This document shows, in pieces, positions 1-12,922 of a DNA stretch of 64,000 bases; within the stretch, counting starts at the first letter, position 1; each line of letters opens with the position of its first letter. The stretch is from Cyathus striatus. Its lineage: Eukaryota; Basidiomycota; Agaricomycetes; Agaricales; Nidulariaceae. Under the pieces are notes generated by a model. That model was given only the letters and a program-made list of their open reading frames with translations. It ran no database searches and was not told the DNA's origin. The position numbers and the translations under genes were made by a program. The stretch spans positions 1,736,001 through 1,800,000 of the forward strand of contig JAOVFP010000005.1 in the NCBI GenBank assembly GCA_025738555.1, written 5' to 3'.

Positions 1-402
<402 letters not shown>

Positions 403-518
403 ACTTCAGTGATACACTCGGCCAACGAACCGAGGCAAATTCCAACAATAAAAATTCAGGAAAAAATGTACTAGAAAGATATCGAAAGAGGAGACAATCT
501 ATTTAAGAGTATGATTGC

Positions 519-1197
519 TCAAAGAACTTGAATAAGAGCCAAAACACGAGCGGCAGCAGAGACCACACCAAGTCCAAGGCTAATAGAAACGGCTCCATTG
601 ATAAAGGTACTAATATCCTGACCTGCAGATTGAATGGACGTAAGGTTGAAATTGTTTTTACCGCATTCGAGTATGTAAGCTTGAAAAAATAATAAAAATA
701 ACTGAGGATTCAGTGGAAGAGTAAAAGCGAGAAGAGATATACCCTGAATAATAGTCGATCCAACCACCTCATTCAGGGTGGTATCATTCTTCGAAACACC
801 GCACTCCATGCAGTGGGCAAAAGCCTGAATATAGGATTGGTTACAGGCGCAGCTCAAGTCGGTGTCACTAGAGCAATTCTAAACGATAGAAGATGAATAA
901 CCATATTTATTAACTACCGCTGATTGATGAAGACATGCCGTAGCGTAGAATGGGACACAAGTGGAGTTGGCCTTGCGATCTGGAGAGTCGAAGGGAATTA
1001 CAGATGTGTCGTTATCAGTTGGAAAGCTGGCTGTGACGTTGCTATCTGCGCTGCGAACCAAACAGAAAGCGGAGAGGTCTACTACCGGGTTGGCTATAGC
1101 TACGAAATATCTTTAATAATAAATCTTAGAGAGTGAAATTATTCGTACTCAAGACGGAACCGAAGAAGAGCTCGAAGAGGGTAGCGAGCCTGACCAT
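519..1197 (-). CDS. Small secreted cysteine-rich protein, putatively GPI-anchored (copy 1)
   Basis: Four exons on the minus strand: 1149-1197, 918-1099, 743-878 and 519-679, with introns of 49, 39 and 63 nt. They give 175 aa. The protein begins MVRLATLFELFFGSVL, a signal peptide, and has an N-glycosylation-rich segment. A Cys cluster follows (NCSSDTDLSCACN, then AHCMECGVSKNDT), and it ends in a hydrophobic tail (SLGLGVVSAAARVLALIQVL) typical of a GPI signal or a terminal membrane helix. The start follows a pyrimidine-rich leader. I do not recognise a named family, and a cell-wall or surface role is inference. A shorter relative lies at 5041-5381. Confidence 0.7.
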
Positions 1198-1454
1198 TAT
1201 TATATGATGAAGGAATGAAAGGTAGGTTTGAAAAAATAAAATGAGAGCTAATGTGCTTAGTGGGATATAGGTAAGAGTGAGACTTTATACTCATTTTTCT
1301 CCCGAGGAATCCATCATGAATCAATATAATACACCCACTGTGGTACCCGTTGTGTGCACTTACTACATGCGCGGCGATGGGCGCTATGTAAATGTGATTT
1401 GAAAGATAGAAATATACCAGAAGTAGCCTATGTTGGCGTTGAAATCGTATCACT

Positions 1455-1654
1455 ATGCTCATACATCAGATTACTGTGGGCTGCAGTGGTATTCTATATA
1501 CGAGGAGGGGTCAAAACCAGTGCAATAGGCGTCGTAGTAGCATGGACAATCCCCATTATCTTCACTGTGGATCGGACAACTACTCGAGAAATGATGTCAA
1601 ATCTAGTATATATACCCTCTAAATCATGATTACCACCTTTGACGACAAATGTCT
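1455..1654. repeat. Duplicated block B, copy 1
   Basis: About 200 bp closely similar to 4597-4798 (several substitutions). It is non-coding in both copies. Together with block A it shows that 1-1654 and 4190-4798 are copies of one segment, differing by the 1052 bp at 403-1454. Confidence 0.8.
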
Positions 1655-1994
1655 AAGTCGAGTCCACATCCCAACCACATCCTTGCCTGTAAGTTGTGAC
1701 AACTTACGTCAGCCCTACAGAGCTGACCTGCACCGGTAAAAACCCACTGTGAGTTATACCTCTATTTATGTTCGACATAATAATTACTGAAGTAGCTAAA
1801 GTGGCAACGCTCCAATCCTCGAGGAAACGTTAAAATCGTTTCAATCGAAATTTCGATACACTCAACAAAAAATTGACAAGATCTTGCGGGTTACTCGACA
1901 AGGTGACGAAGACGACGTGCTAGAACAGAAAACGAATAAAATCAAGATGTGCAATGTACTTTACATTACAAAAGTTGACTCAGTTACTAACATC
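1655..1994. other. Intergenic, nothing recognised
   Basis: AT-rich spacer before the tRNA gene. No open frame with splice support or recognisable motif was seen on either strand. Confidence 0.6.
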
Positions 1995-2089
1995 TCTTTG
2001 TTAGTATATCGGTTAGTACACGTGCTTGTCATCTCCTGGATTTCTAGCTTGCATCGCGCGAAAGCTGGGTTCGACTCCCAGACAGAGAG
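1995..2089 (+). tRNA. tRNA-Asp (GTC) with a 23-nt intron
   Basis: A full cloverleaf can be drawn. The acceptor stem is TCTTTGT (1995-2001) paired with ACAGAGA (2082-2088), followed by discriminator G. The D-stem is GTAT/GTAC. The anticodon stem CGTGC (2021-2025) pairs with GCGCG (2056-2060). Anticodon GTC is at 2028-2030, and the T-stem is CTGGG/CCCAG around TTCGACT. The intron at 2032-2054 lies exactly between positions 37 and 38, the normal place for nuclear tRNA introns. All stem pairs are Watson-Crick or G-U, so it looks functional. The A and B boxes are internal. Confidence 0.88.
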
Positions 2090-3067
2090 ATATGAGATTA
2101 TCCCAGTATGTAATTTTTTCTTCTCGTTTTTCGTGCTAATTACGTAATAAACTTCCGATAAATACTGGAATTATCATAGACATTATTTGTTGACTAGGCT
2201 CGGAATTTTCATTGTTCTACTTCAACTTCCTTCTGAATGATAATATTGTATGTAAGCCTAGACATTCTCTGTTAAATCTCACTGTAGCATTCCTGCGCAA
2301 TTGAAGCAGCTAAGTACTTATTCTAACGCCATTCTCTCAATTTCAGATGATCCACCGCAGCCGAGCTCTACATCTCAAAGGCTATCATACATGGTATAAA
2401 TCTCGAGAGTACTCAAAATCGAGTCTAGATCATTATATGCTGTATTGGCATCATCCATACAGGGTTTGAACCGTAGTTATTCTGCGCACACACTGTGAGT
2501 TACACCTCCTATCTTACTTATCTTCAATGCAATTTATTCCTTTGCATTTCGGAAATCTAAAATGAGATCTTTGCTGTGCGTGTCGCTCGAGAATTGAGAA
2601 TGCTCTAGGACTTCAAACTTCCTCGACTACATATCTCTGCAATTAAAATTCTTGCGAAATTCCAACGAAATTCAGTTCAATGGTCGCAGGTATGATGTCC
2701 ATGTGCAAATAATTGTTTGTACCTGAAAGTCTGGACGTTCACCACGTTCACCAGTAGGATGATGCTATGAACGTGAGAGCGGCGTCGTTCAAGTCGTTCA
2801 ATTCTTCCCGAGCGTCTCACGGGCGTCTCAGTCACGTCTTTCGGCAATTTACAGCGGCTACCCTCGGACCGGAAACCCACACCTCCCAGGTTCATTTTCA
2901 ACACTCTCCTCAGCCGCCACCCACTTACTTACTTATCACAGCGATATGTAAAATACATTCCCACCATTTGTCATGCCTCACAAGTGCTACAGTTATTCCT
3001 GGACCTATCATGCAATGAATCACACCGATGCAAGATATCGCAATGCTCACATGAGACGTTGAGCAGG
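2090..3067. other. Intergenic, nothing recognised
   Basis: Nearly 1 kb without a supported gene. The short open frames around 2677-3018 overlap on both strands and lack splice or family support. Confidence 0.55.
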
Positions 3068-3075
3068 GTATAAAC
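3068..3075 (+). promoter_or_regulatory. TATA-like box of the OYE gene
   Basis: GTATAAAC lies 85-92 bp before the ATG at 3160, followed by a pyrimidine-rich leader. This is the usual arrangement of a fungal core promoter. Confidence 0.5.
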
Positions 3076-3159
3076 TCGGGAACTTGGCAAGCCATCGAGG
3101 TACGCTTTCCCCCGCACTTACTTACCCTGAAGTTTTACCCATCCCTAACTTCCCTCGTT

Positions 3160-4596
<1,437 letters not shown>

Positions 4597-4597
<1 letters not shown>

Positions 4598-4798
4598 TGC
4601 TCGTGCATCAGATTACTGTGGGCTACAGTGGTATTCTATCTACGAGCGGAGGTCGAAACCAGTGCAATGGGCGTCGCAGTAGCGTGGACAATCCTCATTA
4701 GCTTCACTATTGATCAGACCAGCAACTCGAGAAATGATGTCAAATCTAGTATATATACCCTCTAACTCATAATTACCACTTTTGACGACAAATGTCTT
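4597..4798. repeat. Duplicated block B, copy 2
   Basis: Directly follows block A here. It matches 1455-1654, where the two blocks are 1052 bp apart. Confidence 0.8.
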
Positions 4799-5040
4799 GC
4801 ATTCCGACATTACCACATCCCATAAATACTCCGTGGCACTTTACAACTTTGCTGACCATAAACCCTATTTCTTATTATCGTTCTCAATTCTTTCACAGAG
4901 AGGTATTCAATACTTTCTTGTTAATATTCCAGATGCTTATGGGTTCTCGATAGATGTAGATCAAATGAATTAAGCACGACCTGAACACATAACATGTAGT
5001 TTTTAACACCATAAACCTTAGAGACCGCCTATACGAGCAC

Positions 5041-5381
5041 TCAAAGAAGAAGAGCGAAAACACCGGCGGCGGCAGATATAACACCAAGCCCAAGGCTAGC
5101 GGTGACAGCTCCGCTGGTCAATGTCAGACCACCGAACTGGATGGATGGAACAGCATTTCCGTTCTCAGCGCAGACCTCCTGGTAAGCTAAAGAAATAACC
5201 ATCAATATAAGTAGAAGGGAAGACTGAAAGAAGACTTACCCTTGACGACAACCAACCCAGCTGCCTCATTCACGTCAGTGTCATTCTTCGAGATACCGCA
5301 CTCCATGCAGTATGCGAATGCTTGAACACGAGATTGAGCGCAGTTGCATTTGTAGTCGGTATCAGAGCAGGGTCTGACCAT
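5041..5381 (-). CDS. Small cysteine-rich protein, signal-less relative of the 519-1197 protein
   Basis: Two exons (5240-5381 and 5041-5186, intron 53 nt) give 95 aa. The core runs MVRPCSDTDYKCNCAQ, then FAYCMECGISKNDTDVNEAAG, split across positions 1-45. It ends with a hydrophobic tail (TASLGLGVISAAAGVFALLL), clearly matching the 175-residue protein at 519-1197. The signal peptide and the following ~75 residues are missing. The bases just before and over the start (ending in ATGGTCAG) still resemble the start region of the longer copy, so an internal deletion seems to have joined the start codon to the Cys core. A TATA-like sequence lies about 110 bp upstream. Without a signal peptide it may not be secreted, or it may be a decaying copy. 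Confidence 0.6.
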
Positions 5382-6871
5382 TATGTTTATTGAAGGAGGG
5401 TAGCAAGCAGAATTAATTAAGGAGAGGTGACGAGGCTCGTTAAGGCTCTGCCGAAGAAGAAAAGATAATGGCTGAGTTGCATTTTTTCTTAGACTTATAT
5501 ACATATTTAATGCACTCACGATAGGTATGAACTAACCGATACACGCATATTTCGGGCATAAACCTTTTGTGTGTCCACTTCCCTGAGGCTCAGCGCTGGG
5601 CGGTAGTATATGGAAAAGAATGATATGTCAGGGCTTGATTTAAGCGATCGACATATATCACAGATTCATAAGGGTATGTTTTGCGTCGGGAACTTAGTTT
5701 GCTGGCGCATCAATATCGCTGTGATATTATGACTCTGGCGCTGACAGCCAAAAGGAAGAAGGAAACTGTCATGGGCGTTGTACTGTAAACTCACATATTT
5801 CGGATCAGATTTTATTTAGTAGCTTTCTGTGGGTTTGAACTAGGAAGAACGGTCCAGATATCTGTAGTGACTGGAAAATTAGAAATAGAGTGTTCAATCC
5901 TGTCCTGTGCCAATTCTGTGATTTGCCTAAGTACTTAAGTAGTATTGTTTGGCCTTGTTGTGCAAAACCTCGGTCTTTCGGTATTGTTTTTCGTCACTTG
6001 CTCCCCAGCCGGCCGCATCGTTCTATATTTTACGCTGGCTTCAAGATAACACAATATGTGAAATATCTCTAATTTATTAAAACGAGTTGAAATCGGCATT
6101 TGGTGAAATGGTCATCCCCGGTACGACTCAGACACGTCACACTGCTACATACTGTACCATACTGCACTAACCACCATCATTCTAATACTTAGTACAGAAA
6201 CTTTAGCTGAACTATTCATCTGATAATAATGCCATCGTTGCTATTTTAATCGTATCTGCCTGCTCCAAGGCTTTCCGCGCGGCCCCGTTCTCTGGGCGCT
6301 GGTACCACCCTGTCTGTATCGTACCAACGATCAAGCAGCTTCAAACAGTCCTTAGCAGAGCCTTATGATGCTAGGTTCAGTTTTGATTAGGAAGGTCAGT
6401 AGGATGGAATAATATGAAGGTGGCCACCACCATTCCTGGAGCCTGACTGAGAAGAATCCACACATTGAATACCGGTTTTATTTCGAAACTTGAACGACGA
6501 GAATCATTCTATTAGCTTCAATTTTTCTTTCGTTAACCGCATAATGCAATTCGATGAGGCCACTACAAGATATCCTCTCTCTAGTGCATATTCCTCAGTC
6601 TTCATGCGGCTAGTTCAACTTGTCTGGTAAGTTTTCTGCCATATAGCATTCATGACGATGTCGCTTATTACCTACGCAGTTGCATTTCTCTACCTTCATA
6701 GTTGCTCATGCGCTCAACTCGAACAACATTGATGTGCATACTTATCGCACTCATCAGACATGTATTCGCATGAGTGTCGATCGCAAAAAACAACCTTCGC
6801 TGTACATGTTACATAACTTGATTGGCTAGAAAGCCGCTATGTGCTCTACCACTACCGGTCAATGCCAACAT
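5382..6871. other. Intergenic, nothing recognised
   Basis: About 1.5 kb with only short, unsupported frames. It holds the promoter of the minus-strand small protein on its left and the 3' flank of the flavoenzyme gene on its right. Confidence 0.55.
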
Positions 6872-8230
6872 CTAACCCTTTGTAGTATTATTAACTTTCT
6901 CCCAGAACTCTTCACCTGCAAATCTTTTGACGATACTATAATAGTAGCTGCGATTCTTCTCATAATCGGCTCTTAGAGCCGCATACATCTCTTCCCAAGT
7001 CAACTCCATTGCTTGGGGATCTATTTCACCTTGCAAATGTTGACCCAGTATTGCGCCAAGATAGAGCCCCATCTCCAAGCCAGTTATCATTCCCTGCGAC
7101 GAGAGTGGGTCGAAAGCTGCTGCTGCATCGCCGACCGCAACCCAATGTTCGTCTACGTTGCACACTCTATCCAGATGCGATGATCCGGCCGCAGTGCACT
7201 TAGGATATCTGGGTAGCATCGTGTAATCGTGTTCTTCAATAATACGAGGTATCTGGACTGCCGTTGCCCCAAGAAGATTCACGAAATCGTCTCGTTTTCT
7301 GGCCTGCTTTGCGACAGCGTGAGATGGCGTTGTGTGGAATACCACAATTCTAGTGGAAGGGCTGCGCCCAACTAAGGAGCTATAGAACCAACCGTCCGGA
7401 GTTGCCTCTATAAGAGTACGATTATCATTATCGCCTTCTTCAGAATCCAGGAACTCAGGCCCCTTAAACAACGTGTAGAACGCGAGAAGCTGATCTGAGG
7501 TGATGCTCTTTGCTCCGACCTGTAATCTTCGCATCAGCGTGGAATTTAAGAAATCTAGACATCATTTCTTGCCTTCGTGGCTATGGATGCTTTTCTTCCT
7601 GTCGCATCTACGAGCCATGTTGCACGGAGGATTCGGATCTCCGAATCCACATTTACCTCTACCAGCCAGTCACCACTGGGATGTTTCTCGACATTGATGA
7701 ACTTGCCCTGAATAGTCATCACATCAGACCCCGGATAATCTTCGCAAGGAATAATCATGTCTTTGATAAGCTTATCAAAGACGGCTCGGTTAAGATGTAG
7801 ACCATGCCCAAAGGGATTCAGTATCGAATGCCGTTCTTCAACCTCAAGCGAGGCCCATGCAGAAGCATTTCCGGTACACTGTAAATGAATTCCTGAAGCC
7901 ACTTGATCCCTTAGATATTCTGGAAGTTTAGGATGGAGCTGTCCTAGGATTTGGCCTGCCTCTGCCGGGAGCGACTCTCCAATCTTCAACAGGCCCATCA
8001 GACTTATCACTGCAGACTCTACAATCGCATACCTTGAACTGAGAAGGGTCGCTCTCGTCGACGAGCACACATTTTAACTTTTTTCCATATTTCAAAAGCG
8101 ATAGAACCGTTGCACATCCTGATACTCCACCTCCGATTACGATGACTATAGTAGGACAATTCAGTTAAAGATTTATACTTCTATTAGATTGCCGCGGCAG
8201 AACATTACCATCTTGTCTCTGGATCTCCAT
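6872..8230 (-). CDS. FAD-dependent oxidoreductase of the LodB/GoxB (tryptophan-halogenase-like) type
   Basis: Four exons (8209-8230, 8033-8145, 7573-7983, 6872-7519; introns 63, 49 and 53 nt) give 397 aa. FAD-binding features are VIVIGGGVSGCA at residues 8-19, IGESLPAEAG, WLVDATGRKAS and VAVGDAAAAFDPLSSQGM. Bacterial LodB and GoxB are flavoproteins needed to build the cysteine-tryptophylquinone (CTQ) cofactor of LodA-type oxidases. The segment SAWASLEVEERHSILNPFGH, followed by a His-Leu-Asn-Arg stretch, is in keeping with that branch. I do not see the WxWxIP motif of true tryptophan halogenases. The 53-nt intron at 7520-7572 has a GC donor (AAG/GCAAGA), the choice that restores family length and frame. 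It is divergent from the LodA-like gene, so co-expression and cofactor maturation are the likely roles. A stand-alone halogenase or monooxygenase remains possible. Confidence 0.85.
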
Positions 8231-8807
8231 AGCGGAGGTTTCAAACTTTCTATAGGTTCGTCGCTAATTGTCGATTTTTAACTAGTTCGGATGAGGCTGA
8301 TCCTATGTTTCTTTCTCGATCAAAGATAAGAAACTATTGTTTACCCATCGGAGGAGTCAACATCCTAATGCTGTGTGCCTGTGGAGGCCTGTGGCCACAC
8401 GCTTTATTAACTCTCACTCGTCATATTCTTAGGTTACATGACGATTTGGAGCTTTCCTCGTTCTCTGCAGCGTAACAGCAACGATTTGATTGGTGGATGC
8501 ACGTTTGCATGTTTAACACGTTGGCATCTATTTCCTGATGAAGGCACCTCATCATTGTCCAGGCAGGTCTTATATGCACTTCCATTTCGTATGTCGCTGT
8601 CGAAGAGGCTCGGAACTGTCAGAACTAATCTCGCCGCTAGCAGCTGACTGCGAGGTTATCCATCCGCTTTAGACACAGTGGAGATAATGTGTGCAGGTGA
8701 TGTTTGGGGAGCCGCCGAAAAGTTCTAATAATGGAACAAATCACTTCTTGCTCGAGTACAAATTGCAGATCATCGCAAAGATACAATGTATAACCATCGT
8801 ATCGAAC
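8231..8807. promoter_or_regulatory. Shared divergent promoter region of the flavoenzyme and the LodA-like gene
   Basis: 577 bp separate the two start codons, which point away from each other. No supported coding exon lies inside. A shared regulatory region would allow joint expression of the two partners; this is inferred from the layout, and I did not identify specific factor sites. Confidence 0.55.
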
Positions 8808-11800
8808 ATGGCTGAATTCGAAGCTGCAGACTGGTCACAAAAGATCGCATCCGTCAAAATCTATCCTACTATTGGTATCGCACGTGTAGGCAACTCAAAG
8901 CATGGGTCGTTCTATGGTCCTGAAGTTCCAGGTTACTTCAAAGAGCCAGAAGGAGGTTTTAAGGATTCCGATGGTGCTGTAAAACGACAGGTTCGATTAG
9001 TTCGTGTTCTGCTGTATAGTAACTAACTTATACTAGGCTGCTCGTTTTCGAGTTTATGCTTTCGACTCCAATGGTAGGGTGCTAGGAGAACTAAATGACG
9101 CCTCTGGATATTATCTCAAGTGGACCGTGCAAGTTGCGAATAAGAAGCCAGCGTGGTACACTTTCATGGGTGAGTTTGAGTCCTTAGTATTAAAGTTACC
9201 CGCCATATCATCTCCATCTAGGTCGCCAACAAGAAGGTGCATTTCAACCCGGATACACCACGCTCAGGAACCCTCTCATTCAACCAGACGTACGTTAAAA
9301 TTATTTATGCATGTACGGGATGCTTACTATAATGCTCTTAAAAGCTGCCTCCCGACCAACGTGACAAACTGATTGTTGACAGCGGGCCTCAGATCGCCGA
9401 AGGTCCAAGTGCAGAAACTGTCAAACTGGAGGGCCAGTTTTACGGATCGAAGGATAAACCTACCAAAGTTTACCTTGGAGAAGCTAAAACCGATGAAATG
9501 GGCCGATTGGTAGTGCTTGCCGGACGTGGTCATTCACATTCGGTTGCGAACGAAAACGAGCCTTACCCGCTCATCCTTACCGATTTCGATTCACCAGACT
9601 GGGTTGACGATACATCTGACGGATGGATTGATGTTGAAGTTCGTAACAAGAGTAACAAAAAGTAAGGATTCTCTTCATAATCTCTTACATGAAGTTAAGC
9701 GAGCGTGCCCAAGATTCAAGCCAGCGCACAAGGCCCGAGTAATTGGCACAACTCCGAAGTTCGCCAATGGAATTTACGCTCCTACCAGTTTGTACGACGT
9801 CATAGAGGACGTATATGAAGCACAGAAGCGCTCTCAGAATGGCTACGACGTAGGAGATCTTGAGTGGTACAAAGACATCTGGTCACTTCTGAAGCGTCCT
9901 GCCCTCCTTTCATGGGTAAATGGGCAAGCCAACGGCGGACATGGTACGTGGCTATCTATCTCATAACTTGAATTAATTAAACGCCAGCCTAATAATACCA
10001 AAAAGGACCTAATGGACCCGGTAACTTCTTCGACAAAGATTGGCAGGCGTCGCTATCAGATTACAGTGCCGAAAACCTTGCCATTCGTAAGGGTGTTCTT
10101 GGTCGAATGCGTCTTCCAGAGACCAACTCCAAGTATGATCAGGCTCGTGCTGGACAGGCATATCCATACTTTATGCCTTGGCTTTCTGGTGATAACGGTT
10201 AGTCATTCATGTTCTTTCCTCTTTCAGTATATGTAACTACGTATTATTAGGTCGTACAACTGCTGGTGACCCCTCAACATTCTCCTCAGTAACCGAGCTA
10301 CAATACGACCGTCTCGTGAAATGGAGTGACGGGCATTTCAAGGTCGATCCTAACGCATCCAAACCACCTTACACCAACTTCTCCGATATACCGTTAAAAG
10401 AACAACCCGCAGCGCTTATTCGAGCGTCACTCGAGCACACAATCGGTTCTCCTTTGTATCCTGGAATTGAATTATCTTGGAATGCGGAGCTGAGCGAAAC
10501 ATACAATCTCGCTGAGCCGTTTACTGTAAATGACAGTGTTCAGCCTGGTGATCTTACTAAGTTCTTGTCACTCCCGTGGCAGAGCGACTTTTACATGTGT
10601 CGTTCTTACTGGTATGAATATTTATTTGAATATAACGTGTCTACATTGCTGATATTTTTATTATATAAGGTGGCCTTCTGCACGTCCAGACGCTATTGTC
10701 ACCGAAGAAGAATACAAACGTATTGCGAAGAGCTTTAAGCCCGCAGACATTGCGAAGAAATTGACGAAGCGCGTACCATGGGAACGGGGAATTCATCAGA
10801 ACTATACCGGTATGCTACACTTTGTATGCTGAACTATTCAACGATTAATGTATTGATCTTATTTCACAGATGTATATGGGGACCAACCTCTGTTCGCAAA
10901 CACGGACATGGCGAAGAACTGGAAACACCTCGGCTTCATTGTCGAGCGTCCCTCCCAATCCGACTATCCTATCTTTGTTGAAACTCAACGTGGGATAATC
11001 CACCGTAAAGGTACCTCCCGCTTCAATAATGCAAGTGACAAGGAGCCACCGTTGCGCATACCTCACGGTGGAGGTATTATTCTTCCGGCACCCGATACGA
11101 TACAACAGCCCATTACTACGATTGAGAGTCTGCAGACACACTTGCAGAAGGCTATGGCGATCGAGTTGGCTACTATTCCACTATACTTGTTTGCGATGTA
11201 TAGTGTTAAGACTCCACAGCCATATATTAGGGATCCAAGGTACTATGATCCTATCGTTGGTGCCGTTCGAGGTTCATACACTTATTACTGCTAAACTTTA
11301 CGCTGTACTTATTCCATATTTTACAGGTGTCCTCGCAGAGGAGATGTTGCATCTCAGTTTGGCTGGAAACGTCTTACTCGCAGTTGGCGGAACACCCAAG
11401 CTGTACGACCCGGATTATGTTCCATCATATAAGATGCTTATGCCGAAGCGTGTTCCCGAGCTATGGTTGGAATTGAAGGCGTTGACGAAGGAGCATCTTG
11501 AATCTTTCGTTAACGTGAGTATAATTGCAGGAAGTTTATGTTACGTTTACTTAGATATGTTGTAGGTTGAGAAACGTGAAGAGCCAGATGCTCAGCCTGA
11601 GCCAGACGAGTATCATACTCTAGGACAGTTCTACGACGCCATCATACAAGGTACGTATTCGCTTCATTAGCTTCGTGTTATCCGAGTCTACTTACAATCT
11701 CACATAGGCTTGGAATATCTCAATGACAAAGGACCGTTATTTAATGCTGACACAGCGAAATACCAGTTCGCGCCAGGACTGGGATACCAAGCTAAAGTCC

Positions 11801-12585
11801 GCGACGCGGGAGGATCAGTTATTGTAACAAACTTGGACACTGCGAGGGAGGCACTCAATACTATCGTCATTCAGGGCGAAGGCAGTCCAGGTCCGACTAA
11901 AGGACCATTCGATGATCCGTCGAAGTTAGAAAAGGATCATTATGATATTTTCTTGGATCTTATGACTGGACCTTCGACTTGGGATGTTTACCCTGTACGG
12001 TCTAATCCTACGACTGTTGGGTATTGGGATGAAAGCCGACAGATCTATCAGGTATGTTCTTCTACTACAGCTTCGTCCTGCTTTACTAAATCTTCATTGC
12101 AGGTTTCTGTTGCATTCGACGCAGCCTATTGCTTCTTACTCCTAACGATCGAGAAACTTTGGACTATCGATAACACCGACAGCAGGCACAAACTCGTCCT
12201 CGGTAACATGTTCGGTATAATGATGGGGGTTCTAGCCCCTCTCGCTAAGTTCCTCGTCCAGCAAGAAATCGGCGACAAAGGCGAGCACGCAGCTCCGTGT
12301 TTCTGCTATTACCAATTCGCAGACGATACATCTGCTCTTGAACAAGTTCAGGAAGAGATGCAAGCAGCGATTGACTGCTATGTCTCTGTTACCGAAGAGA
12401 CACCTGATCAGGTCTCGGTTAATGACTTTGGAGCGATGCTTGAAGCTTTGTTACCGATTCAGACGAGCATCAATGGGCTCATTGATTTGGACACGTTTGA
12501 AAAGCGTGACAGGTATCCTGTAAAGAAGGCGACTGTTGTCGGTGCTCAGAACCAGGGAAATAAAGGATTTGCGCAAGGACAGTAA
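8808..12585 (+). CDS. LodA-like quinoprotein region fused to a VioB/RebD-like ferritin-like domain
   Basis: Thirteen exons: 8808-8990, 9037-9169, 9222-9289, 9345-9661, 9714-9943, 10006-10197, 10251-10611, 10670-10809, 10870-11271, 11327-11514, 11566-11650, 11708-12051, 12103-12585. They total exactly 1042 codons, giving 1041 aa. Residues ~15-600 look like LodA/GoxA amino-acid oxidases: VKIYPTIGIARVGNS, KWTVQVANKKPAWYTFMG, a GSPLYPGIELSW stretch near 440, and PWQSDFYMCRSYWWPSARPD near 482, whose first Trp would be the CTQ tryptophan. From ~625 a ferritin-like domain follows (LQKAMAIELATIPLYLF, VLAEEMLHLSLAGN with an ExxH ligand pattern), resembling the iminophenyl-pyruvate dimer synthase family (VioB, RebD), which is also ~1000 aa. 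The residue where a CTQ cysteine is expected appears to be Thr. No signal peptide is seen. Substrate unknown; amino-acid oxidation or aromatic dimer formation is inference. Confidence 0.88.
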
Positions 12586-12922
12586 ATGTTTGTAATAGCA
12601 TAAGAATGTAAAATGCATGTAACAATACAAATTTTACTCTTTTGATTCTTATTATGAGAAAGACTTGAGTACTGAGTTTGAGCGAGGAATCGAGGATGCG
12701 ATGAGTGCTTAAGTTGGCTTAAGTTGTGCAGACTCGGGCTTTACGGGGATTGGAAGGGATTAGATAATCCACAACAGACATCAACAAAAATTATCGCCAA
12801 GAATTCCGTTGCTGTTCGCTTGAGGGCGCTTGTTTCGAGATCGCTGGCAACGACGCCCGGATGCCCATCAATTCCTGTTCTCATCATGTTAACCCTCTTC
12901 CACGTCGTTGTTCTCGCTAAAG
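12586..12922. other. Intergenic between the LodA-like gene and the NLR gene
   Basis: 337 bp holding the 3' flank of one gene and the promoter of the next on the same strand. I see no distinct element. Confidence 0.5.

Noticed and set aside
2677..3018. Overlapping open frames on both strands before the OYE gene
   Set aside because: No domain, no splice logic, and they overlap each other; the region looks like promoter and spacer.
8438..8647. 69-codon frame between the divergent flavoenzyme and LodA-like genes
   Set aside because: Lies in the shared promoter region and has no family features.
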